64,000 bases of DNA from Arma custos (taxonomy: Eukaryota > Arthropoda > Insecta > Hemiptera > Pentatomidae). Position numbers and translations under genes: made by a program. The stretch's first letter is position 1. Each line of letters opens with the position of its first letter. Where the stretch lies: NCBI GenBank assembly GCA_037127475.1, contig CM073763.1, positions 96,040,057-96,104,056 of the forward strand, written 5' to 3'. Below the pieces are notes generated by a model. That model made no database searches. It saw only the letters and a program-made list of their open reading frames with translations, and had not been told where the DNA came from. This document shows, piece after piece, positions 25,619 through 54,700 of this stretch.

Positions 25619-25655
25619 AATCAGTTGTCGAGGCGTGGTTCGTGAGTTAGCTTCG
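25619..25655 (+). promoter_or_regulatory. Candidate initiator promoter of MARVEL-1
   Basis: TCAGTTGTCGAGGCGTGG at 25621-25638 matches the arthropod initiator TCAGT with +1 at 25623, in a GC-richer stretch than its surroundings. A weak downstream-element-like AGCTTCG lies near +27. A 181-base first exon with a good GGTATGA donor follows. No TATA box is obvious at -30. Confidence 0.4.
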
Positions 25656-25751
25656 TTTAGTCTAGGTTTGTTGCTTGTTATCGCTATTTGTGTTTGTTTC
25701 TAGTGTTCTGTGTTTGTGTTTCCTTCTCGTGTTCTGCGTTTCCATCATCAG

Positions 25752-41638
<15,887 letters not shown>

Positions 41639-41999
41639 AATTGTATTAAAAAAAAATTGTAATAAGAATTGTGCTTACCAGTGTTCTCTGTTTCTGTGAA
41701 GCTATTTATCTGCTGGTAAATTTTGCGATAGCTTTAAGTTTCTGAAACTGTAGTTTAAAATTGTGCAGTGTATGTCTTAAAATATTCTTAGTAATTACTC
41801 TATAGACAGGTGATTCCGCTAGAAATCCCTATAAAAATATATTTAGTTTAAAAAAATAAATCTGCCAGCGCTTTCATTGCCTTCATTTTTATTCTCTGAA
41901 AATTGTATAGGTTATGAAAGATCTTGCAGATTTTAAAACTGAAGGTCTGACCGATAATTATAAGTTTTTACCTTGGATATAAATAGTCCCAAATAGTAT

Positions 42000-44440
42000 C
42001 AAATATTTTGTGCATAAATTTAATCCACACAAGCAAAAAAGAGAAAAGTGTTAATATTTTATTTATTTGTTTTGTCCTTATTAATTTTACATGTCATAAA
42101 AAGGCTAAGTGATAAAAGATTTTATTGGGTCTTTTGTATTCTACTAGTTTGATGTACTTAAAAACATTTTATTATGTATAAAGTATTTAAATAAATGAAT
42201 GTTTACAACAATACAAGTATACCAGGATTAAATAAACAGCATTTATTTAAAATTAAAAAAAAATTGTGGAATCATCTTCATCGTTAGAAAAACTAATCCT
42301 AGGAAACTGGAATATTTATGACTCTAAAACCAGAGTAGATTTTATACATAGTACCTGCCTAATTAAAATTATGTCTGAATATCTCTCTAAAAGCACAATA
42401 TATTATGATTTAAACATGTGCTTATAACAAAAGAAGACTGCAAGTAATACTTGGATTTAGAAATCATCAAATCTACTTTCCAATTTCAACTTTCCGGAAA
42501 ATATACTGTATTTGTAAAGACTAGATCTAAATATTTTATAAACATCACTTTGATAAATCAAAGAGAATTATTTTTTTAGTATACATATTGAGAATTACTA
42601 TTTCACTCAAAAAGAAAATAATCAATTTTCATTTGATTAAATATTTTCTATTACCTTTTGTAAAATAAATTATAAAAAAATATTGTTCTTACTACGTACA
42701 ATGTATGTAAACTTTTATGTTTAAGTTATTTTTAGGAATTAAGGGTCACGAGGAATTTTTATATTGTAAAATATATTAAGTTTTGACTAATACCTATTTA
42801 AATATTTAAAAACAAAATTTAATATTTCTTGTAAACCACAAAAATAGCATTTTAAATTAAAATTTATGAACAACACATAATCCCTGAGGGTCCAAAAATG
42901 CATTTGGTTTTGTCTGTCTTCCATGACATTTAATATCAAATTACTTCAACGAAAAAATAATAATAAATTAACTAAGAAAAATAGGAACAATTAAATAAAT
43001 ACATAGTTGACTGTAAGTCACTTAAGTAAACTGGTGTTCACTGTCGAGAAACAATGCTTTGGTTGGGTGTTAGAAAAACACAACAAATCCATTAGTTGCA
43101 TATATATTTATTATAAGTGTTGCTTTATGCTGTCGCACATCCTAAAGCTTGATATTTCTGTTTGATTCAGTTTTTAAATCATTTAAATTTATTTATTACA
43201 TATAAATAAAATCTTAGTGTTATTTTAATTTATGATTCTGGTACTAATTGTCTACTTAACATTATGGAAGTCTCTGTTACACATTACATATTATCCTTTC
43301 TTGTGTTAGAAACCGTAAGTCAATCGAAAACTATTTAAATGTTCCCATTACTTTAGACCTATGTAATGTGCATAAACTCTGAAGTTGTTATAAATCATTA
43401 ATTATGTTTAATGTTAATGCATAAATAAATGATTTCTCAATCCTGCTCACTATTCGGTGCAATGCATATTGTATACCAATCAAATAACTATTTTTATAAT
43501 GCAATAATAAAAATTTTATGGTTCTCAATTCATTTCTCTAGGATAGTTTCTTTTTTTATTAATAACATATAATATGCTGCGAATGCTATGTTGAAATCCT
43601 TGTTTTTATTATTTATACTATTAATTTTATGTTGTTATACTATTTGTATATACTTAATATTTTGAATATTCTGCTATGTGTGAATATATTTGCTATTTTC
43701 TTAAGTAAAAAGTTTTTACAATAATTGTTGAATATCATTTATCCCTAGAATTCTTTTACATATTTGATATACATGTTTTTATTTTTAAGTTTTGTTTTAG
43801 ATTGTATCATCGTGGTTTCATTTTAAAAAGTGTTTTAACTTAATTATTAAATTGTACCCTTTGAATTCTCATAGGGATTATAGTTAACATAAATTGTTAC
43901 ATGATGACATCGATTTGCATGACATTAATTATATAAGGTTAAAATAACAAATAAATAAAAGTTAATGTTCCTAAAGAAAAGAAAATACTGCTTTATTATT
44001 GCTGATTAAGAATAATAATAAATTTATTTGTGTCATTTAATTATTTTTTATTTAGGGAAATTTTTAAAATTATTTTTGAACATTATAACACTGATAAAAT
44101 AAATCTGTCATTTTAAATTTTTTATGAGTGTAAATTTTCCAGCAACAGTAATTTATTAATTTGTTGTAAAAAATTTTGATTTGTTTAATATTAGTACTAT
44201 GTGAAATGATTTATTTTTCTGTTAAATTAAAATTAAAACAATGATGCATCAATTTTCATGACATAATGTGTTGTTAACATCCGTAAAGTATTCATAGCAA
44301 TTTATTAAAACTATAAATTGAAGGTTTTGAGTTATTCTCATTGTATTCAATAACAATTACTTCAGCATTCCAAATTTTTTCTGTACTATGAACTATATTA
44401 ACTATTTATATCTTTTATTTTATTGTTAGATGTTATAATT
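42000..44440. other. Spacer between MARVEL-1 and MARVEL-2
   Basis: The first part may be 3' UTR of MARVEL-1 (several AATAAA). The rest is AT-rich without features. Confidence 0.5.
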
Positions 44441-44445
44441 TTTTT

Positions 44446-44560
44446 AATATTTTATTTGAAAAGAAAATATATGATCAGCAACGGGACTCGAAGAGTGGGA
44501 GACCCAGGTTGGAGTCTCGGTCCTGGTCATATCTTTTCTTTTCAAATAAAATATTTAAAT
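44446..44560. mobile_element. tRNA-containing foldback element, short deletion derivative
   Basis: AATATTTTATTTGAAAAGAA at the left and its complement TTTCTTTTCAAATAAAATAT at the right flank a shortened core. The core has only the T-arm parts (AACGGGACTCGAAG and CCAGGTTGGAGTCTCGGTCC). Most of both tRNA-like domains has been deleted. Confidence 0.65.
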
Positions 44561-44845
44561 ATATTAACTATTCTATTCAAATAATTGTTTTCATTGGAAA
44601 TAATATTAATTTTTTTGGGCTAATTATTATCTGGATTTCAAAGTACAGTAGTTCCTTATATTTCAAATATTGAATGGTTGGAGAATAAAGATGTTTTTAT
44701 TGATTACAACTAATTCCTTAAAAATATTATGTATTTGGAATTACCAAGTCAGTTAGTTGACTATCTCTCTCTTTTTATCTTGTTTTTAAGTTTTAATCAT
44801 GCAATCCATTGTTTACTAAATAAAAGAGTGTGTAAAATATTAAAT

Positions 44846-44849
<4 letters not shown>

Positions 44850-44890
<41 letters not shown>
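44850..44890. repeat. (TA)n microsatellite
   Basis: Uninterrupted TA run in the MARVEL-1 to MARVEL-2 spacer. Confidence 0.9.
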
Positions 44891-44892
<2 letters not shown>

Positions 44893-45124
44893 CGGTTGGT
44901 TCTACAGACCTTGTAGTTCTTTGGTCGCTTATATCTACTATAAGGTATTTAATGTAATATATAATATGAATTTAAAAATAGATCATATATGGGATATTCC
45001 TGAACCAAATGAAAAATATCCAGTTTAAATATTTATGGAAAAAAAATAATAAATATTTTTATTATATATATATAATATAAATAATAAACTTATATATAAT
45101 ATAAGTTCATTACTTATCTGTGTT

Positions 45125-45170
45125 CTTATTGACTGCACCCCCCAACTATCTCCTTTACAATAAATATTTT
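45125..45170 (+). repeat. Tail fragment of the hammerhead-bearing element
   Basis: TTATTGACTGCACCCCCCAA then CTATCTCC matches the tail of the copy at 34205. Confidence 0.5.
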
Positions 45171-45710
45171 TATTCCATTAATATTTTTACAGGAAATGGT
45201 TTAAGTGATACAGGAACAGCCCTTATATGATATATTTTTAAATTTTACAAGTTAATTAATACATATAATTAATGCTATTAGATATTTTTTATTTATTGGT
45301 AAACAAATTATTAAATTAAAAATAAAACAAGTTTTGAAAATAAAATAAAGGCTATACTTTTGGTGCATTAGAAATGATTGCAGGATGTGTGTAATCTTAT
45401 GTTAATTTGTTGAAGCATTCTATAATTTATATTTATTCTAGTCTATTGTTTAATTTATACCATTGTATTTGTTATTAAAATATTTTTTAATAATTTATTT
45501 CACCCTTTTAAAAAAATGAAAAGCTGGATTCACGATAATCCTTCCAGACACAGTCTATTTTGATTCATGTTAGGAAGAGGGGACAGGAACTCAAGAATAG
45601 CTCAGACAGCTTGTGGGCCTACAGTCAATGTCCCTCAGCACATGATCGATCTGACATAATAATTTTTTTTAAATATTTTATTTATAAAGTTATAAATTTT
45701 ATAAACCATT

Positions 45711-48700
45711 ATGAATGTGCCCGTGAGGAGAACCAAACCTGCAAGTTCTTCGGGTATTGGCTGCGGTTGTTGCAAGTGTTTACATCTTGGTTTCTTGCAC
45801 TCATCACATGGAATGTTCAAGATCATAGAAATGGTAAGAGAACACTAAATATTTATGTATATAATGTAATTTTTTTTATTTGTAAGATTTACTTTAAATT
45901 TGATTACTTTAAATCAATTTAATGAAATAAGTATTCTTGATTCATAGAAATATTGGAGTAGCATGTTTAAATTAGTCATTCACAATGATAATTCTAATTT
46001 GCTGTTACTCATAATTAACTATTTTATTCAATGATCAAATGATTTATTTTAATGATAAATGTTCATATAGTTTACTAATTTAAAAAACTAATTTCATTTA
46101 TGATTAATAATCTCAAAAACAATTTTTTTTTTTATTAACATAAAAGGTGGGTAAATTTATTTTAGTGTTGAGACCTTTTAGATACAAAAACAATTAAGTT
46201 GTAAAAAATTGTTAAATAAAAAAAATATTTATTTTAATAACTAACTTTTTGTTGAAGGTAAATTTATTCTATTTTTTTTCTTATTTGTAATTGTATTATA
46301 ATGTTTCAAAAGATTTATTTACTTTTTTCTTATATTATTTATAATTTTATTTGTCTATTTTAATTTGTTTGTTTCTGGCTAGGAACATTTTTTTTTATAT
46401 ACATATATATAATACAATTTTTTTATTCTTAATTTCTTAATGGTATTGTCCCAGAGTTAAGATTTTTTTCTATTCATAAGTACAATGTGTATAGATTTAT
46501 TTTTTGGATGTCCAATTGCTCAATGATTTTTTAAAATTCTTTTACGGAAATTATTATGATCATTTAACTCAAATTTTTATAAGCCGATGTTTAATATTAT
46601 TGTACTAACTGCTGGTGTCTCTTACTTGACAGATTGAAAACAATTTGTTCAATCTTATCAAATTTATTCCCCCTCTGTCCAGTTGAGTCTGCAACAAATT
46701 TTCTTTTCTTCAGATATTTAAATAATTTAAATAGAGATAAATATTTAAATTTATTATATTACCCTATAATTATGATTTATGGAATTTTCTTTTTAATAAA
46801 AGATAAATTTTTTGCATGTTTTTATTTTTTAAAGAACGTTTCTTTGTTTGATTTAACTTCATATTATGCTGCTATGGCATATCAGATGATGCTACTCTAG
46901 GAGTCTTAAATTTTGCCTATCCAGTTATAATTTGGATAGGGATCTTTAATGAGTACCTGAAACCATACAGGCTAAGGATCACCCATTTACGTCCCTTCTG
47001 AAGGATGGCACAACCAACGATTTTTTATTCCCTTCAAAAATTCTAAGCCCAACTGCCGGCTGCGAACCCACGATCTTGGGTACAGTAGTTTGTTACGCTA
47101 ACCACTAGACCACAGGTTATGCTAATTTACGTCTTTGAGTGAATCCCAGACACTAACCTTGGATCCCATGTCTCATGCACCAACGTCATCGGGATGGGAA
47201 CCAAGAGAAGAATATTGTCCGAAATCCGCTGCTATTTCGGACTGAGACATCTATTAAGTAGGGTTATAACAAGAAAAAGGAAAATCATCCTATTTAAGAC
47301 ACTGATTCGCCCAGTACTTACATATGGAGCGGAAACATGAACAATGACGAAGGATGCATACCGAAATTTTATTGTATTCGAACGCAAGATCCTACGAAAA
47401 ATACTTGGACCTGTCTTGGTTGATGGAAGGTGGAGGCAAGGAAAACAATGAAGAAATATATCACCTCTGCTAGACTTGTGGCTAGGATCAGCGAGGAAGA
47501 AATACAAAAATGTTTACTGACAGAGGTCATCCATGGAAGAAGACTCGGCCGACTTGGATTGACTGTGTGGCTGAAGGCGCAAGGAACCTGGGAGTCTGCA
47601 ACTGGACGACAGCAGCACTTACAGGGACTACTAGTGGATACTGATTGAGGAGGCCTGGAATCGTTCACATGTTATTGCGCCCAATTATTATGTTTCAAAA
47701 TTCTCCAGTAAAACACACACTTACCGGTCGACGTTTTGCCTATTCAGGGATTATCAAGACACAAGAAAAGGTTATATAAATCACATCTCATGGTTGCTGT
47801 CTCAGGTTTGGAGCCTGTTTGGGCTGTTGATTGTGGGATGTAGTGCACCATTTTCGAGATGTGATTTATATAACCTTTTTTGTGTGTCCTGATAATGCCT
47901 AAATAGGCGAAACGCAGGTGTTTGTTTTACTGGAGAATTTTGAAACATAAGGCTTTGCATTGGGGTTTTTCCAATTGCATTATAGAAAACGAACCATTTA
48001 TTTGTGAAACCAAATAAAATTTAAGAACAAAAAAAGGATACTGAATAAGATGACATTTCAGCTCACGCTGACGCGCAACTGCTTCCGTGTGGAATTCGTG
48101 ATAATTAACGTTTTGGTATCAACTTTAAACTTCGCATTCATTGGCATTATTAAAGTTATCGCTAGTTTAATTTTATATTATTTAATATAATTATTTCTGT
48201 TTTCTAGATTCTTGGAGGGTTGTGTCAGACGATGCTCATGAATTTTGGGCCTGCTCAAGCACAACTGATTGGTATGTCATTTTATTCCCTTCTATCTGCA
48301 AACGCTGCGGCTACTTCTGGGGTGACTCTGTTGCTAATCTGTTATGTTATATCAGAAAATAGCTATCATCTGATAAAGACATCGATATTTGTAAGAATAT
48401 GTTTTTAAAAATAATGGTATAATTCCATGATGACACCGCTTTGTTAGTTCACGGCGTCGCACAAATACTATTACCAATAGTATTGGGTTGTAACAAATGG
48501 AATGTCAGTGAAGGTGTAAATTTAAATTATTAGCAAAAAAAAAATATTAAACAATACTTTTATTAATCAAAATAGCATCCTTCACTTTCAATACACTTCT
48601 CCCAACGTGAAACAAGCATTGCTATCCCCGCTCTGTAGAAGTTAGGTGTCAAGGAAGAAGCGAAGTCTTGGAAGGTCTATTTCAGGGCGTTATCGTCAAA

Positions 48701-51700
48701 TTTTTATATCTTAAAAAATTATCCAAACAACGGAAAAAGTAAAAATCAGTTGGAAAAGGGTCCGAAGATCATGGTGGGTGAGGAAGGACTTTTATATTCA
48801 GCTCCTGAAAAAAAAAATCGGGGGAGCTGCTGGGCCTCGGTTAATTCATGTGGTGCTTATATTTCCAGCTTTTTTGTCTTACCAGGCTCATTGAGGTACC
48901 TGTAAACAGTCTTACAACACTTGAGACACTTGCTCCAAGTTGTGAACCTAATTCACGAGTGGTTTGGAAAGGACCCGCTTCGACCAGCATTTTCAAGTTT
49001 TTGTTGTCCAACTTAATCTTCGGCCTACCACGCTCTTTGTTGGTAAGGTTATAATCCCCAGACCGAATTTTTTCAAACCAACGGAAGATTGTTCTTTCGC
49101 TCACTGTATCTTCACCGTAAACAACACTAATGTTTTGGAACGCCTCCGTGACGCTACATTAAATTCGTAGAGAAAAAGTATACGAATTTCTTTTTTAAAA
49201 TGTTGCTTCACTTTCAAAGGGAAAAGTTAGACTGATTATGAAAAAGAATTAAATGATCTTTCAAACGGTATACATAACACAAATGGTTGTGTACAAATAA
49301 TCTAATCCCTAATAAAAAGAAAACAGTAAATAAACGAAAATGACATTTCATCCGTTACGGCCCAATACTTACAAGGCTGTACTTACCACCAGATGATTCG
49401 GGGTAACTACTTTCAAATCAGTTATAAAAATTCTAATTAAATACTATTAAAATTATGCTAGTTTATTTATTTTTATTATTAAAAGTTATTATAGCTATAA
49501 CTTCGTTCAGTTACTCAAGAGATACACAAAACATAACTTTAGATCGGAGCCTTATTGTACTTTTAACTATCGCTGCTTTACAACGTCCATAAACAGTTGA
49601 CAAAATTTGAGAAATGCATGGAAACAGTTATCTATACATATAAAATCATAGGAGTAATAATTTTAATGTCGTTGATTACGAATTATGCAGTTGAATTGAA
49701 AGCAGTTAGTAACTAAGAATCACTCCTGATGGCATTAGTAGACTCCCATGAATTTATTAGGCGGTGCCTTCTTGGAATTGTACCAAAATAATTATTAATT
49801 ACGAGCAATTACTACTTCAGAACTTCTTACAGGAAATAGTCTTCAATTTGAGCGCTGCTTTTTCTTATCTCAGTGCTTCTACTTTCTTATCAATAGCCGT
49901 AAATGTGTATCTCTATCCCGTCTATTTGGTGACTATGGGGTTTATATCTTACCCTGCGATGATTGCGGCTTATGTAAGTATGAACAGATCACTAGAATAA
50001 TTAATCAATATGATCATTTATTTCAGTAAGAAAGTTATATGTTAATGAGATAACTAGTATTGATTATAAATAACTAGCTGGGGTACCCGGCTTCGCTCAG
50101 GGATTTGATATGAGATTGTGTGGTAGTTGGAATGAAATAATAAAATTTAAAATATATTAGATACAAATTTTTTATTAAAAATATATTCTAACTACAATAC
50201 TTTTTTGTAAATAACATTTTTCATTTTGTTATCCGGAGTATATATGTAGGTATAATTTTTTCGAATTTCCTACTCCAGAACAAGCTACGTATTGTTGATC
50301 GTAAGAAAAGCAGGAGTCTTTGAGTTTGATGCCGCAATATTTTAAAGTTTGTCCTTTTTTAATTGTAAAACTATAGGCTAGATTGGAAATTGCAGTCTTT
50401 TAAATTGGAATGGCAATTCGGTAGAGATCAGTGGTATTCTGGGAATAAATACTTGGTGTCCTATGTCCTTCCCAGTCACAAGTTTGGCTTCGATGATGTT
50501 ATTCGATAGCTGTTTGACAATCATCCTTGTTCCATTACATTGTTTTGGTGAGTTGAGATTTCTGAGTAGCATGATCGGAGATCCAATTTTCAGTCGAATG
50601 CAATGTAATGATATTCCAGGTACTTGCAAAGAATTTAAAAATTCTGTAGGGAAGTTGACACTTTCTTCAACGTTTACCATCGTGTCGATCTATTTGTATT
50701 GATCATCTCTTCAGCGGGAATTTTCTTTAGAAAATCAAAGTTGATATCGTCGACAAAATTATTTTTAGTTGTTAAAATTGCCCTCTGAAATAGCCACTCC
50801 GGATTGGTGTAGCTATGAGCAATGTTTGGATAAATTTGGTCGATGAGTTCGTTTTTAATAGCGGCTATGTTTTGACTTTTGAGTTCAATGAGGCCGGTCG
50901 TCTGGTCGGTAGGATAAATGCCTTCGCCTATTTGTAAAAGTTGTTGTGCTATTGTTTAGTCTTTCGATAGTTCAGTCTCATATTTTTTGTTAGTCACAGT
51001 ATTTGTATGTGTTGCCAGAGATATGATTTTTTTAAAGCATGCATTGATTTCGTCTGCTGGTGTTGACTCGAGGATAACTGGAAATGATTGTCAAAAATCT
51101 CCTGAAAGTTTCCCCGCAATATTCGACAAAATTCGAGAGTATTCTTAGACAAAATTAGAGGAATGTTCCATAATGATCTGGGATATTCCCGAACATTCCA
51201 GACTATTCCTGAACATATGTTTATGTTCTGATGTTCGAACATATGAGAATGTTCTGGAACGTTCGAACCCACGACGGATCTTGCTTTTAATATACCCCAG
51301 TAGGCAGCTTCACTCATACAAAGTTTTCGAATGGTCCACAATGTTCCACCGTGGAATTTAAGAGAGTAATTAAAAATTAATTTTTAAATGTAAGAGTTTG
51401 CACTTAATGATATTATAAGTATTTTTCAATGCGTATTTACTCTTTAACTGGCAGTGGGGCGTATTCCGCTAATAAAAAGAGTGAAAATTTACGTTAAAAG
51501 AGCTTATTATTCCCATAGATAGCAGAAAAGACATAGAATGTTTGAAAGATTATAATTATTTGTGTACTCTGATAGAACTTAGTTTTTGCAGAGTCAAATA
51601 TTGCAGGAGCCCAGTTGAGGTACCGATATTGCTGATAAATGTTAAACTTTGAAAATTGCTTTCAGTTTTTCAATTTATTCGCATATTCAACTACGTGAAA

Positions 51701-54700
51701 ACGCAAAATTTCTTGTAATATTATTATTTGAGATGTATATTTTATTATACATTCTTGCTAGCATCATATTAATAGTTTGCTTGTTCATTTAACGTCACTT
51801 TATGCTGCTATGGCAGTGCGATGCTACAGTGGGAGCTCTAAATTTTGCCTATCCAGGTTTAATTAGGATAGGGATTTTTAAGGAGTACCTGACATCGTAC
51901 AGGCTCGGGACCCTCGTTTAACGTCCCTTCCGAAAGGAAAAAATCCTAGGACCACCTGCCGGGCTACGAACGCGCAATCTTGGGTTTAGAAGTTTGTTCA
52001 TATTAATAGTTATATGAGCAATGAATGGAATTTCTCTAAAAGAAAAAAAGTAGGTTCATTCCTTTTTAACGCAATGGACATTATTTCTACATACAAAGAT
52101 TCTCATTCCACTAGAAAAGGCTTACGCCTTATAAATGCATAAAACAAAAATTATTCGCCGAAAGTTAAAAGACTTTCTTCTCATCATTCAATCTTTGAAC
52201 GAATCGTAGATGGTCGTCGTGTCTTGACGTTTTATATCTCTTTGGTCTATTTTTGTTTGGGACACCATAAACAAATGTGAGGAGAAGGTTATCGCAGTGC
52301 TGGTGACTATTTTAATCTTCATGTCTTTTACGTTAGTTTCGTATAAAAAGAAGAAGCATAAGAAGAAATCGAACCATGAAGAATATTTTATCATGTACGA
52401 TGTATTGTCTTCCTCATATCGCGATAGATTGACACAGAAGATTATGGATGCCAAGCATGAGATCATCACTACAGAAATATTCTCCTCAACAAAGTCTTCT
52501 ATCGAACAATCTTTATCCCATTTAAGCAAGAACCATATTGAGGATATAGTGTGTTATGGCCTTGGTAATTTTTCCGAATGCAAGATTGCATTATACCAGC
52601 TTGCACTATTATTAGCTTTGCAGGAGTGTTATGAGTGTGAAGTGGTGTTGTATGATCCTCAGTTCAAAGAGCTTGAAGAAGAGATACTTACGACAGAAAA
52701 ATGTAGTTTGATATCTTATAATGAAAAAGGAAAACGTAAGGTGGATAAAACAACTTTGTTTTTCTTACCACATTGCCCCAATAAGCTCTTTAATAATGTT
52801 ATCAGCGCCAATTGGGGTTTAGGGCTGCAGAATTGTGTCATAGTTGCCAATAGGTTTTCTGAGATAATTATTGCTAGTCCAGATCGGGAACTTAAGAAGA
52901 ATCTGCCCTATCTGTTTTATATAGGGCCTTCCATGGTGGAGATCGAAATACCAAATAATTTCAAGTATTCGGATGTGTTTAATGATATGGCCGTTCATTG
53001 TTTTCCAATTGAAAAATTGCTCATTGCTGATGAGCAGTTGTGGAAAAAGACCTTCGAAGAAACAGAAGACGAATCCTTGGAATTAATCACAAAATCTGTT
53101 AACAACATGAAGTTGGAGCCATCTTTTCCTTTATGAACTGTCAAGTATTCGCTTTACTTTGTGTTTAGATGCATGCTACGGACAGAAAATACATTCTGCT
53201 GATGGAGATCATGTTCCTAAAATTGCATCATTGAAACTTTTTATTTTTGGAAAAAAACTTTTATGTTTATTTTAGAGAATTGACTCTTATCTATTCAAGC
53301 TATGAATAATCCAGTGTATTTGAGTTGTGTTTTGTTACCCTTTGCTTATACTTCTGTATTACTGTAGGGTTGGCAAGATAGTAATTTCGATTTTTTTATG
53401 TGAAATAAAACTAAATTTTTTATGTGCAAAAACTGAACTTTAATGAGTCTAATATTATGAGTTCTGTTTGATGGCCTTTTGTGTATTGTTTGTTAACTTC
53501 CTGAACATAACAAATATCGATATTGGTGCCAAACAAAATCACCTTCTTGCCAACCCTATAAGTAGCAATAGTATTACATACATTCTTAACAGCTCCTATG
53601 TCCTCCAATTTTTATTTTTTTTAATTGTAATATTGTTACGTTTATGTTTTCTTTAAGACTAGGCCTTATTTTTTTTAAACCTTTCTACTATGTGTTTCTA
53701 CGTGGTATACTTTCATAGAAAGTAGTCATCAATTTGAATAAAAAACATTTTTTTTTTAGTGAGAGGAGGATTATTATTATTTATAATAACTATTGTTTAT
53801 GTTTGTATCATACCTAGTCATAATAAATGGTGCTGATAGTGGTTAAAAAAATATTCATTTCATCATATGTGTTCAACCAGTTTGAATCTCAATTTAATAT
53901 AGAACTATACATAAGTACTTAATTATATATGTATTAAAAAAAAAAAGTGTTTTTTTAAGATTATTTTTGTTTATTACATTGAAATCTATGAGTTATTATT
54001 ATTATTTGCTGCAATTTAGTAATATTAATAATAATATTGTCCATACTAAGCAGTCTAAGAACCATTGTAATCTTTTTTACACACATATGTAATATTTTTG
54101 TATTTTGCGATTACAATCTAATAAATTTAAGATTTAAAATTATTTCTCTTTAATTTCACGTTATATCATTAAGTTTTAGTGATTATCACAATCTTATATG
54201 AGAAGCCAAGAGCTTCAAGTGAGAATTTTATAATTTGCGAAAACTTGTTTTTAAGTTCAAATATTTTTATAAACATTACAACTTTAATCTTGTATGATTC
54301 TTCAATTATGGCTTATAGAATATTGAGCATTATAGTGTTTGAAAAAAACATTTTGTATACATTAGTTTTCTACAATCATACTCAGTTTTATCGTTGGCAA
54401 ATAATCATTCTGACCCCACCTTGTATTTAATTTGTAGTACAGGAATTTCTTATAAAAAGTTAGTAATATGTACTAATAAAAATTTAAATTCTACTTTTAA
54501 AAATTATTCTTTTTATTTCAACTCTTTCCCCCAAATTTCCCATGTGAAAAAAGTTAATAATCAACATCATAAATGAAATTAAAATTTCCTGTTCTCTCAG
54601 TAAGATACCCCCTTAAATGATGCTTAATTTTATTTGTAAAGTTTTAAACTCTGCTTGTATAAAAGCTCCACTCTCAATTATTGAAATCTGCCATACAAAG

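Noticed and set aside
45560..45922. 120-codon frame over MARVEL-2 exon 1
   Set aside because: It is a different frame; the frame from ATG 45711 splices in phase 0 to exon 2 and has the family features.
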